Assembly (NCBI GenBank): GCA_022825505.1
Contig: JAJDWR010000073.1
Coordinates: 124,001-188,000 of the forward strand
DNA length: 64,000 nt
Source of the DNA: Gammaproteobacteria bacterium
GTDB taxonomy: Bacteria; Pseudomonadota; Gammaproteobacteria; Steroidobacterales; Rariloculaceae
Direction: 5' to 3'
This document shows positions 24,096 to 32,607 of this stretch, one piece after another; position 1 is the first letter of the stretch; the number at the start of each line of letters is the position of its first letter. The notes beneath the pieces are model-generated. The model was not told the DNA's origin and searched no databases. It saw only the letters and a list, made by a program, of their open reading frames with translations. The position numbers and the translations under genes are program-made.

Positions 24096-26561
24096 CTAGA
24101 AGCTGTAATTCAATGACACACCGAACTCCCTCGGATCCCTCGGCAGAACATGGAAGTTCTGGTTAGCGGGACTCTGGTTATAGTCCGAACCCGCCGACTG
24201 TACGATTCGCGGTGTGTTGTTGTCGGTGAGGTTGCGGCTCCAGAACCGAATATCCAGATTGTCGTTGCGGAAGTTCAGACTCGCGTTCAGCGTCTGGGTT
24301 TCCGGCAGAGCCATGAGATTGACGTTGTCAAGCCATTGCTCGCCGACAACACGCCAGTCCAGACGGCCTACCCAGTCCCAACCGCTGTTGCCGACGGAGC
24401 CGCGATAGGTTGCAGATGCATTGTAGGCAATACTCGGTTGCCGGATGAATTCGTTGCCGACCGCGTCCACGCAGTTGAACAACACGCCCGGATCGTTGGC
24501 CACCGTGTGCGTGGGCGTCAGCCCGATCTGCTGGACCGCGTCGGGATCGCAGAACGTCTCGTACTCGGTGTGCTGCCAGGTGAAGCTGCCGCGAACCTCC
24601 CAGTTGTCATCGACAAACCAGGCAACCTCGGACTCCAGGCCCTGGACGTTTGCCGCACCCAGATCCAGCTGCGCCCTCAACCTGTAGTCACCCGGACCGA
24701 GCCCCGGGAGGATGCCGGGACTCATCTCGCCGCGCTGCCTCGCCAGCGTGTCCACGTTCCAGTTCAGCGTATAGGCCTGGTTGTAGTGCTCCCAGTCCAT
24801 GGCGTAGATTGCCGAGGAAAGCTGCACCCGGTTGTCCGCCAGGCTCGCCTTCAGGCCCGCTTCGACGTTGACGATCTCCTCCTGGGCATAGAAGAGAACG
24901 CTGTCCAGATCCCACTCGATCCAGCCCAGGCCGAATACCTGCTCGTGGGCGCGTTCCACCCGCGGACTCCGGGCGGCGGGAATGACGCCCGCAGGGTTGA
25001 TGCCCCTGGATACCTGAGCGTACATGGTCACGCCGTTGTCCAGGCTGTGATTGATGGCCAGGCGGGGCACGAACGACCTGGTCGTATTGGTGAACGCTTC
25101 GCCCGTGACCTGGTTGACATTGGTCATGTCCTCGCTCTGGTAACGGCCTTCCAGCGAAAGCGTGGTCCGCTCGGTGAGGTCGTACGAGAGGTTGGCGAAT
25201 ACCGCGGAATTTTCGGACATCTCCGAAATGATCACCAACGGTTGCGGCTGCTGCGCCGGCGGGAACTGATCCACGATTCCGTCGACGATGGCGCCGTACT
25301 GGGCCCATACCAGCGTCAGGAAGTCGTAGTCGTAGAAGGAAGCGCCCACGGTCCAGCGCAACCGCTCCTCGTCCGGAGACAGCCAGCGCACCTCGACCAT
25401 CTTCTCCTCGATGTCGGTGGGATCGGCCATGTGGTTGACCGACATGCCCATGACCATGCCCATGACGATGTTCAGCGGCGCATCGCTGCGGTCGCCGTCC
25501 GCCCACCGCAGGTAGGTTTCCTCCGAGAAGAAGGTCAGAACCTGCAGGTCTCCGGCATCGTGCCGGAAATTGAACTCGCCCTGAATGCGGTCGCGGGTAT
25601 TCGCCACCGTGGGATCGATTCTGTACGTGGATGCCAACAGCTCATCCGGCGTACCCCGGAACGGTGCGGCCGTATCGATGTTGGTGGGAATGCCTCCCGG
25701 CGGCGGGGACGGATCGCAGTCGAACGTACCGTCAATCCAGCGTACGCCCATGGCGTTCGGACTCGGCAGGTTTGTACAGCGCGCCCACTCTTCCGGGTCG
25801 ATAAAATAACGCAGTGTCATGTCGTCGTCGGTGCGCATGCTCATTAACCGAACTTCGCCGTCGAAGCGTTCGGTTGGAGCGAAGCTGAGCTTGCCGCTGA
25901 TGTACTCGGTGCTGGTGCCGCCGACGTCGAAACCCTCCGTGGAAACCCACTCGTCAGGTCCGTCGTACTCGTCCACGTTCACGTCCAGCGTATAGCCGAA
26001 CGTGTCGTTGATCGGACCGCCCAATTCGAGCTGCAAAGCGTTGCGCCCCAGATCCGAAGTACTCAACCGCAGATCACCGACGAACTCCTCGCCGGGGTCC
26101 CGGGTGACGTAGTTGATGGCGCCGGCGAACGTCGAGCGGCCGAATGCGGCGCTCTGAGGCCCCCGGAACACCTCGACACGTTCTATTCCCGTGAATTGCA
26201 TCGTCCCCTGGGCGCCCACCAGCGGCAGGCCATCAATGAACGACATGACCTTCTGCCGTGTCGTTGCAGTGGCCTTCGCCTGAATGCCCCGCACGGCGGG
26301 CGTGGCGTTATTGCGGTCGCCATTGGTGTCGAAGTCGACGCCGGGCGTCATTTCGAAGAAGTCGCGAGGCTCCACGATGCCGGCCTCGTCGATCAGCGAG
26401 TCCGAAATGACGGAAATGGAGACCGGGACTTCCTGCAGGTTCTCCTCACGCTTTCGCGCAGTGACCACAATTTCTTCCAGTGCGGTCACCTGGCTGAAAA
26501 CCGGTGGAACAATCAATGCCGTTGACACTGAAACAAGGACCAGGTGTTGGATTCGACGCAT
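24096..26561 (-). CDS. TonB-dependent receptor, EEIVVTARKREE type
   Basis: An 821-residue outer-membrane receptor. Residues 1-23 are a signal peptide ending at PVFSQ. The TonB box is EEIVVTA (29-35), and the plug carries VQEVPVSI-type sequence and GPQSAAFGRSTFAGAINYVTRDP. The barrel ends GVSLNYSF with a terminal Phe. The LQEVPVSISV pattern is shared with the receptor at 41083, so the two are paralogues with different barrels. The ATG at 26561 follows GGGGAG at 9 bases; longer in-frame starts are not supported. A strong promoter with an overlapping palindrome lies upstream (26660-26691). The sodium symporter gene precedes it, pointing to uptake of the same class of compound across both membranes (inference). 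Confidence 0.93.
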   Translation of the reverse strand: MRRIQHLVLVSVSTALIVPPVFSQVTALEEIVVTARKREENLQEVPVSISVISDSLIDEAGIVEPRDFFEMTPGVDFDTNGDRNNATPAVRGIQAKATATTRQKVMSFIDGLPLVGAQGTMQFTGIERVEVFRGPQSAAFGRSTFAGAINYVTRDPGEEFVGDLRLSTSDLGRNALQLELGGPINDTFGYTLDVNVDEYDGPDEWVSTEGFDVGGTSTEYISGKLSFAPTERFDGEVRLMSMRTDDDMTLRYFIDPEEWARCTNLPSPNAMGVRWIDGTFDCDPSPPPGGIPTNIDTAAPFRGTPDELLASTYRIDPTVANTRDRIQGEFNFRHDAGDLQVLTFFSEETYLRWADGDRSDAPLNIVMGMVMGMSVNHMADPTDIEEKMVEVRWLSPDEERLRWTVGASFYDYDFLTLVWAQYGAIVDGIVDQFPPAQQPQPLVIISEMSENSAVFANLSYDLTERTTLSLEGRYQSEDMTNVNQVTGEAFTNTTRSFVPRLAINHSLDNGVTMYAQVSRGINPAGVIPAARSPRVERAHEQVFGLGWIEWDLDSVLFYAQEEIVNVEAGLKASLADNRVQLSSAIYAMDWEHYNQAYTLNWNVDTLARQRGEMSPGILPGLGPGDYRLRAQLDLGAANVQGLESEVAWFVDDNWEVRGSFTWQHTEYETFCDPDAVQQIGLTPTHTVANDPGVLFNCVDAVGNEFIRQPSIAYNASATYRGSVGNSGWDWVGRLDWRVVGEQWLDNVNLMALPETQTLNASLNFRNDNLDIRFWSRNLTDNNTPRIVQSAGSDYNQSPANQNFHVLPRDPREFGVSLNYSF

Positions 26562-26659
26562 GTTCTGACTCCCCAAATTAAGTGAACAACTCGCCCGGAT
26601 ACACGCTGCAGGCAATCGCTTGGAATTCGAATATTCGGATACCTGTTGCGTGAAACCCA

Positions 26660-26691
26660 ATAATAGATAATCCTGCTCGACAATGTCGAGC
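26660..26691 (-). promoter_or_regulatory. Promoter with overlapping 17-bp palindrome, upstream of the TonB receptor
   Basis: On the minus strand TCGACA (26689-26684) and TATTAT (26665-26660) are 18 bases apart, each one base from consensus. The -35 element lies inside the perfect interrupted palindrome GCTCGACAATGTCGAGC (26675-26691). A protein bound there would block RNA polymerase, so this looks like a repressed promoter with a leader of about 90 bases. Confidence 0.55.
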
Positions 26692-26742
26692 CTTCAGAGT
26701 GTCAGGTTTGTTGCAAATTTGCCGTGCATATGGAATATCGCG

Positions 26743-28314
26743 TCACACTTGTCCGGCTTTGACCCGACTCACTTGCTCGATATGATCAGAGGGCAACCGC
26801 TCCGTCACAAGCGAAACCAGGGTCGTCACCAGCGCAGCCGTGAGCCCGGCCAGGGTGGCCGCCGAGTACGGACTCGTGGCGTAGAAATCGAACCAGCGCC
26901 CGAACGATTCCAGAAGCGTGCCCGGCGGCCAGCGACCTGAAAGCACCTCGCTGTGGATCAGCACGAACAGGATTGCGCCGGTCCAGAATCCCCACAGCGC
27001 CCCGGCCCGGGTGACGCCGTTCCAGAGCGATCCCAGCACGAGCGGGCCCGCAAGCGACGCGGTAAAGCCGCCGATGCCCACCCAGACGAGCAGCACGACG
27101 TTCATGTCCATAACCAGCCAGGCCAGGCCGGCGGAACCCAGCAATACCAGCACGGTGACAACCCGGCTGATCAGCAAGACGTCGCGGTCCAGCGCACCGG
27201 CCTCCCGCCTGACACCCCACCTCGGCGCGATGCTGCGCCGATAGATGTCGTTTGCGAACACCTGCGACGTCGAAATGACCAGGCCGTCGGCGGTGGACAT
27301 CACGGCGGCTAGAATCCCGACGCCCAACAACGCCGCCAGCCACGTGGGAAAGATCTCGAGAAACAGCGCCGGCAGTGCCGTATTGGCGCCGCCGTCGCCA
27401 CCGGCGAACAGGCTGTCTCCCAACGCGCTCCGGGCGAGCGCGCCGCCCAGCGTGATGGCGGGCAATATCAGCCCGAACGTGAACGCCATGGCCAGGAAAC
27501 GCGTGCGCGCGCGTTCGTCCCTGAGTGCCCAGAGCTTGTTGCCGATATGCGGAAGCAGGCCCAGCGGAATGTGCGCGATCACCAGGCTGACGAACGACCA
27601 GACCGATGCGGTGATGGCGGCGCCGGGATGCAATGGCTGCATCAAGAGTGGATCCTGCGATCCCAGGCTATCCAGCATGGAGGAGAAACTACCGCTGCCG
27701 GCGCCTACCAGGAACAGCGCCACGATGAGGATTGCCAGGATCACCATCAGCAACCCCTGGGCGCCGTCGGTGAGAATGTCCGCGTGGGCGCCGCCCAGGG
27801 TGACGTACCCCAGCAGCACGGCAGTGGTGATGGCCAGCGCCCAGCCCCTGGACAGCCCCAGCATCATCTCGAACATCACCAGTCCGGCGACCAGTTGCCC
27901 CGCCAGATAGAACAGCAGGATCAACGAAAACACGGCGGCGGAAATACGCAGCGCCTCGGACTGGTAGCGCTCGCCCAGGTACTCGGGGATCGAGCGAGCG
28001 CCGGAGAGATTACCGTAGCGGCCGATGGTGCGCTGGCAGATCAGGATTCCGAGATAGACTCCCACCGGGTAGAGAAAGGCAATCCAGAGCGTGGACATGC
28101 CATACGTGTAGGTGAGCCCCGGGAGGCCGAGAAAGGTGGCGCCGCTGGCCGCGGTGGACGCAAACGCCAGGGCGAGCACCGCCGGCCCGTAACCGGCGCG
28201 CGCAACGGCGTAGTCGTCCGCGCCGCTCACCCGCCGGTTGCCCAGCACGCCGAAGCCCGCCATCGCCAGGATGTAACCGCACAGGAAGAGCCAGGACCAC
28301 GTGTATAGTGTCAT
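26743..28314 (-). CDS. Sodium:solute symporter family transporter
   Basis: A 523-residue inner-membrane protein with about 13 hydrophobic spans and family segments such as ASTAASGATFLGLPGLTYTYG near the N-terminus and STADGLVISTSQVFANDIYRR in the second half, which is the conserved SSS signature region. It imports an organic solute with sodium; the solute cannot be told from sequence. The ATG at 28314 was chosen because the first membrane span follows it directly; a GTG nine codons upstream is also possible. It lies upstream of the TonB receptor gene on the same strand and diverges from the Gfo/Idh oxidoreductase operon. Confidence 0.9.
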   Translation of the reverse strand: MTLYTWSWLFLCGYILAMAGFGVLGNRRVSGADDYAVARAGYGPAVLALAFASTAASGATFLGLPGLTYTYGMSTLWIAFLYPVGVYLGILICQRTIGRYGNLSGARSIPEYLGERYQSEALRISAAVFSLILLFYLAGQLVAGLVMFEMMLGLSRGWALAITTAVLLGYVTLGGAHADILTDGAQGLLMVILAILIVALFLVGAGSGSFSSMLDSLGSQDPLLMQPLHPGAAITASVWSFVSLVIAHIPLGLLPHIGNKLWALRDERARTRFLAMAFTFGLILPAITLGGALARSALGDSLFAGGDGGANTALPALFLEIFPTWLAALLGVGILAAVMSTADGLVISTSQVFANDIYRRSIAPRWGVRREAGALDRDVLLISRVVTVLVLLGSAGLAWLVMDMNVVLLVWVGIGGFTASLAGPLVLGSLWNGVTRAGALWGFWTGAILFVLIHSEVLSGRWPPGTLLESFGRWFDFYATSPYSAATLAGLTAALVTTLVSLVTERLPSDHIEQVSRVKAGQV

Positions 28315-28464
28315 TGAGATATCCGGGTCGTGCCGCCGCACGCCGTCGAGTCACGGCGCCATGTGCAAGCAGGCTACGGCCTCGCGGAAGTCCCCGAAAC
28401 CGACATCACCGCCGATGTGCCGCGCGCAAAAGGCGCCGCAGGCGAACCCATTTGTCGATAATAG

Positions 28465-28493
28465 TTGAAAAACGACCATTTTAGCGAAATAAT
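28465..28493 (+). promoter_or_regulatory. Sigma70-like promoter of the Gfo/Idh gene
   Basis: TTGAAA (28465-28470) and AATAAT (28488-28493) with an ideal 17-base spacer; each differs from consensus at one position. It is followed by an alternating GC run (CGCGCGCGC). The expected start of transcription is about 36 bases before the gene. Confidence 0.65.
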
Positions 28494-28535
28494 CCGCGCG
28501 CGCTTAATGACGCCGTGTCACTTCGGGAGAACATG

Positions 28536-29561
28536 ATGATCAATGCCGCCATCGTGGGTATGGGCTGGTGGGGCCAGACCCTGGTCGAATCCGTTTCCGG
28601 CAGCAGCAACAGGATCCGGTTCGTGGCCGGTGTTGCAAGGCGCGCATCGGAACCACTGGAAGCGTTTACCCGCGAGCACGGGCTGGCGCTCGTTCATGAC
28701 TACGATGAAGTGCTCGCCGACCCGAAGATCGATGCCGTGGTCCTGGCCACTCCCCACTCGGTGCACGCGGATCAGGTCGTGGCGGCGGCCGGGGCCGGCA
28801 AGCATGTTTTCTGCGAGAAGCCCTTCGCCCTGCGCAAGGCGTCCGCCGAGCGGGCCGTGGCGGCAACCGAGAAAGCAGGCGTGACCCTGGGCCTGGGCTA
28901 CAACCGCCGCCTGCATCCGGAAATGACCAAACTGCGCGAGCAAATCGGATCCGGAGAACTGGGCGAGATTCTGCACTGCGAAGCCAACATGACGTTTCCC
29001 AACGCGCTGTACCTGGCGCCGGACGCCTGGCGGGCGAGCCGGGACGAGACGCCATGCGGCGGCCTGACGCCCATGGGCGTACACGCGGTCGACGGGATGA
29101 TCGACCTGTGCGGGGAGATCGACGAGGTGTACTGCCAGAGCTTCAGGCGCGCCGTGGCCGTGGACGCCGACGACACCACCTCGATGCTGTTCCGGATGAA
29201 GGCGGGCATGTCCGGGTACCTGGCGACGATGACCGCCACGGGCGGCGGCTTCAGCTTCCAGGTCTTCGGATCAAAGGGATTCGTCAGGCTTGAAGGGATG
29301 ACTCATATCGCCGGCGCTCCCTCGGAGGAACGGCGCAAGCGGTGCTTCGGTACCTGCTACTTCAAGCCCGTAAAGGGTCCGCTGAAGACGTGGGAGGCCG
29401 ACCAGGTCGATATCGTGAAAGCGGTGCTGGAACGATTCGCCGACGCGGTGGACGGTACCCAGCCGTTCATAGTCCCCACCCGGGAGATGATTCACGGCGC
29501 CGCGGTGACGGAAACCATAGTAAAGTCGGCGGCATCCCATCAAATCGAGAAGGTTGTCTGA
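28536..29561 (+). CDS. Gfo/Idh/MocA family NAD(P)-dependent oxidoreductase
   Basis: A 341-residue cytoplasmic enzyme. It starts with a Rossmann turn (AAIVGMGWWGQ) and has the family's catalytic-lysine motif in GKHVFCEKPFAL, then a C-terminal GFO/IDH/MocA domain. Family members oxidise or reduce sugars, inositols, dipicolinate-like or other hydroxy/keto compounds. GGGAG at 28525-28529 stands 6 bases before the ATG at 28536 and only 3 before the tandem ATG at 28533, so the second ATG was chosen. Genes for an M24-fold protein and a tartrate/malate-type dehydrogenase follow in the same direction, and a symporter and TonB receptor diverge, suggesting one catabolic unit. Confidence 0.9.
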   Translation: MINAAIVGMGWWGQTLVESVSGSSNRIRFVAGVARRASEPLEAFTREHGLALVHDYDEVLADPKIDAVVLATPHSVHADQVVAAAGAGKHVFCEKPFALRKASAERAVAATEKAGVTLGLGYNRRLHPEMTKLREQIGSGELGEILHCEANMTFPNALYLAPDAWRASRDETPCGGLTPMGVHAVDGMIDLCGEIDEVYCQSFRRAVAVDADDTTSMLFRMKAGMSGYLATMTATGGGFSFQVFGSKGFVRLEGMTHIAGAPSEERRKRCFGTCYFKPVKGPLKTWEADQVDIVKAVLERFADAVDGTQPFIVPTREMIHGAAVTETIVKSAASHQIEKVV

Positions 29562-29622
29562 AAGACATTCAGACAACCCGTAAATTCAACCAGAGACAAC
29601 GGACTAACCAAGGAGACTCGCG

Positions 29623-30855
29623 GTGAGAGAAGGCACAGTTGGAATGATGCAGGTGGATTACGAGCAGCGGATGGACATGGACCGCATGCGAGACCACCGC
29701 GTGTCGAGAATCAAGAAGTACATGGACGAGTTCGACGTGGAATGCCTGCTGCTGTTCGATACCAGCAACAAGCGCTACGCCACCTCCACCGCCGTGGCCT
29801 CGCCGGAAGTGGACAACATGGGGCGCTACGCCATCGTGCCGCGCGACGGCTATCCGCATATTTTCGGGTTCGGCTCCGAGGTGGCGGCAGAGAAGCTGTA
29901 CTGTCCGTGGGTCGCCGAGACCACGTTTCCCGCACACGGCACCATGCACGGCGCCCTGCCCATGGCCTGGAAGTGCTACGAAGGCTTCCTCAAGGACCTC
30001 GACATGGTCCTGGACAACCACGGCATGGACAAGAAGAAGGTCCGCATCGGCGTGGACATCGTCGAGTCGCAGATCATGCTGGCGTTGCTGGAGAACGGCT
30101 ACAACATCACCGACGGCCAGGGCGTGATGCAGTACGCGCGGGCCATCAAGAACGAAGACGAGATCATGTGCCTGAAGCACGGCGCGGCCATCGTCGACGC
30201 AGCCTTTCACAAGATCGCCCAGACCATTGCACCGGGAGTGAAGGAGAACGACCTGCAGGCCGCGGCCTCCCATGAAATGCACCGCCTGGGCGCCCAGTGG
30301 GTGCACAACGTGCAGGTCACGACCGGCAACCGAACTCACCCCCATCCCCACCTGAGTTCGGACCGGCTGATCCAGCCGGGCGACATGATCTTCATGGATA
30401 TCGTGTGCATGTTCAATGGCTATCACACCTGCGTGTACCGCTGTTTCTGCTGCGGCAAGCCCAACCAGAAGCAACTGGACATCCACAAGCGTTGCCTCGA
30501 GTACCAGCTCGCCGGCATCGAGGCCGTCAGGCCGGGCGTGACCAGCGCGGATGTCGCCGCCGTATGGCCCGATCACAAGGCCATGGGCGCCCGCACCGAG
30601 CACGAAGTGTTCGGACTGCAGTACGGGCACGGGCTCGGCGTGGGACTCTGGGAGTTCCCGATCATCTCCCGAGCCTACAGCTTCGACCATCCGGTTGAAA
30701 TCGAGCCGGGCATGGTGTTCGCGCTGGAGACCTACGCGGGCATCGGCTACGACGGCGTGCGGCTGGAAGACGAAGTCGTGGTCACCGAAACCGGCATCGA
30801 AGTCATCACCAAGTTCCCGACCGATGAACTCTACGGTTGCGGGATGAACTACTAG
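29623..30855 (+). CDS. M24-fold (creatinase/aminopeptidase P-like) protein with an altered metal site
   Basis: A 410-residue protein with the creatinase N-terminal domain (about 24-175) and the pita-bread M24 domain (about 183-400). Canonical M24 peptidases hold two metals with Asp, Asp, His, Glu and Glu. Here Asp259 is present, but the second Asp, 11 residues on, is Cys270. His336 (YGHGLG), Glu369 (ALETYAG) and Glu382 (RLEDEV) remain, while the HE motif is Trp343-Glu344. An unusual CFCC cluster follows at 274-277. Such changes occur in non-peptidase members, including creatinase and the DMSP lyase DddP. AAGGAG lies 7 bases before the GTG start. Between two oxidoreductase genes, a C-N, C-C or C-S bond cleaving enzyme is plausible; the substrate is unknown. 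Confidence 0.8.
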   Translation: MREGTVGMMQVDYEQRMDMDRMRDHRVSRIKKYMDEFDVECLLLFDTSNKRYATSTAVASPEVDNMGRYAIVPRDGYPHIFGFGSEVAAEKLYCPWVAETTFPAHGTMHGALPMAWKCYEGFLKDLDMVLDNHGMDKKKVRIGVDIVESQIMLALLENGYNITDGQGVMQYARAIKNEDEIMCLKHGAAIVDAAFHKIAQTIAPGVKENDLQAAASHEMHRLGAQWVHNVQVTTGNRTHPHPHLSSDRLIQPGDMIFMDIVCMFNGYHTCVYRCFCCGKPNQKQLDIHKRCLEYQLAGIEAVRPGVTSADVAAVWPDHKAMGARTEHEVFGLQYGHGLGVGLWEFPIISRAYSFDHPVEIEPGMVFALETYAGIGYDGVRLEDEVVVTETGIEVITKFPTDELYGCGMNY

Positions 30856-30864
30856 CCCGGCCGC

Positions 30865-31923
30865 ATGAGTACGCTGAAGATCGCGCTGATTCCCGGGGAC
30901 GGGATCGGCAAGGAAGTCATGCCCGAGGGTGTGCGGGTCCTGGAAGCTGCGGCGGCGGGGCATGGCATCGAGTTCCAGTGGCAGGAGTTCGACTGGTCCT
31001 GTGAGCGGTACCTGAAGACGGGTGCGATGATGCCCGCCGACGGCATCGAGACGCTCAGCGCCTTTGATGCCATCTATCTCGGCGCCGTGGGCTTTCCCAC
31101 GGTGGCCGACCACGTCTCCCTCTGGGGCCTTCTGATCCCGATCCGGCGCGAGTTCGACCAGTACATCAACCTGCGTCCCGTGAGGCTGTTCGACGGCGTG
31201 CCCTGCCCGCTGGCCGGCAAGAAGGCCGGCGACATCGATTTCTACGTGGTGCGGGAGAACGTCGAGGGCGAGTACTCGGCCATCGGCGGGGTTCAGTACC
31301 AGGGAACCGAGAACGAGATCGTCATACAGCAGAGCGTCTTCACACGGCACGGCGTCGACCGCGTCGTCAAATACGCCTACGAACTGGCCAACTCACGTTC
31401 GGCGAAGCACCTGACCTCGGCAACGAAGTCCAACGGGATCATTCATTCCATGCCCTACTGGGATGCGCGGGTCAAGGCGATGGGCGAGCACTACCCGGAC
31501 GTGAACGTGGATCAGTTCCACATCGACATCCTCACCGCCAACTTCGTGCGCATGCCGGAGCACTTCGACGTCGTGGTCGGCAGCAACCTGTTCGGCGACA
31601 TCCTTTCCGACCTGGGGCCTGCCTGCACGGGAACCATCGCCATCGCGCCTTCGGCGAACATGAATCCCGAAAAGGTGCATCCGTCCATGTTCGAGCCGGT
31701 CCACGGCTCGGCGCCGGATATCGTCGGCCAGGGCATCGCCAATCCCATCGGCGCCATCTGGGCCGGGGCGATGATGCTCCAGCACCTGGGTCATCCGGCC
31801 GTACACGACGCCATCCTCGGGGCCATTGAACGCGTATTGCGGGACGGCAAACGGCTGACACCGGATATGGGCGGCAAGGCCACGACGCAATTGCTGGGCA
31901 AGGCCATCGCAGCCTCTGTCTAG
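30865..31923 (+). CDS. Isocitrate/isopropylmalate dehydrogenase family, tartrate/D-malate dehydrogenase type
   Basis: A 352-residue enzyme of the beta-decarboxylating dehydrogenase family. It begins KIALIPGDGIGKEVMPEG and contains HVSLWGLLIPIRREFDQYINLRP, the tartrate/malate-type substrate segment, then VRENVEGEYS and the NAD-binding loop EPVHGSAPDIVGQGIANPIG. Members oxidise D-malate, tartrate or related 2-hydroxy acids with NAD and a divalent metal, releasing CO2. It starts 9 bases after the M24-fold gene, so the two are in one operon and may carry out successive steps. Confidence 0.9.
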   Translation: MSTLKIALIPGDGIGKEVMPEGVRVLEAAAAGHGIEFQWQEFDWSCERYLKTGAMMPADGIETLSAFDAIYLGAVGFPTVADHVSLWGLLIPIRREFDQYINLRPVRLFDGVPCPLAGKKAGDIDFYVVRENVEGEYSAIGGVQYQGTENEIVIQQSVFTRHGVDRVVKYAYELANSRSAKHLTSATKSNGIIHSMPYWDARVKAMGEHYPDVNVDQFHIDILTANFVRMPEHFDVVVGSNLFGDILSDLGPACTGTIAIAPSANMNPEKVHPSMFEPVHGSAPDIVGQGIANPIGAIWAGAMMLQHLGHPAVHDAILGAIERVLRDGKRLTPDMGGKATTQLLGKAIAASV

Positions 31924-32056
31924 GTGTTTTCGCAGCGGGCCCGAGGCGCTGACGCGCAGGGACCCGGGGGGTCGTTTCAGGCAAGCCTGCGTCGGCAACC
32001 CGGGGGCCGCGTGCCGCGGTGCGGTACAGTGGCGGCGGAAGGCAAATTGATTCCGA

Positions 32057-32473
32057 ATGGCCAGAATGCAGATCCAACGCCGCCAACTCTGGCTGGTGCT
32101 CCTGGTGGAGACGGTGTTCCTGGGCGTCCTTGCGGTTTGGGTACTGATTCGCCTGGACCGCATTTTCGAGCCCGTCAGCGTGCTGGTCGCGCTCGCGATC
32201 ATCGTCATCGGCGATGTGATCGCGGTAATCCTGATGCAGGCGTTCGCACCCACGCGGATCACGTTCTCGGCGGGCGAAGGCGAGTCGACCGGACATGCCG
32301 TGGACGGTTTCGGCGCCAGCGACCGCGGCCGCGTCGTGATCGGGGGTGAAAAGTGGTCGGCACGTCGTCAAGGGACGCATCAAATCGTTCCAGGCGACGC
32401 CGTTCGGGTCATTTCGCGCCGGGGATTGATTCTGATCGTGGAACAGGCGTCGGCCGACACCCGAGAATCGTGA
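32057..32473 (+). CDS. Short NfeD-like membrane protein
   Basis: A 138-residue protein. Two membrane spans lie at about 10-32 and 40-62. The C-terminal part (about 88-130) contains GRVVIGGEKWSARRQGTHQIVPGDAVRVISRRGLILIVE, split by a loop, which matches the OB-fold C-terminal domain of NfeD-like proteins (a conserved GE.W.A then a G..V.V pattern). Such short proteins usually work with a stomatin-like partner in membrane quality control; no stomatin gene is adjacent. An ATG three codons downstream (32066) is an alternative start. Confidence 0.7.
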   Translation: MARMQIQRRQLWLVLLVETVFLGVLAVWVLIRLDRIFEPVSVLVALAIIVIGDVIAVILMQAFAPTRITFSAGEGESTGHAVDGFGASDRGRVVIGGEKWSARRQGTHQIVPGDAVRVISRRGLILIVEQASADTRES

Positions 32474-32607
32474 CTGTGCAATCAGGCACAACCGTCACAT
32501 CACGTTCAACAACGGAACCGCCGCCCCCAGGCATTTGATATGCTGCAATACGGCTGCCGAATGGCAACGGCGGCGACTCCAAATGGCTTGAACGGAGATT
32601 CGCGACT

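Noticed and set aside
24150-25847. A 565-residue open frame opposite the TonB receptor
   Set aside because: Antisense shadow of a high-GC gene with a full receptor on the other strand.
7343-30855. A DMSP pathway made of the AcuI-type reductase and the DddP-like M24-fold protein
   Set aside because: The genes are 22 kb apart, in different units, and the M24 protein keeps the spacing of ordinary M24 enzymes rather than that of DddP around the second ligand.
29569-31350. A 593-residue open frame opposite the M24-fold and dehydrogenase genes
   Set aside because: His/Val-rich antisense translation spanning two real genes; no motif.
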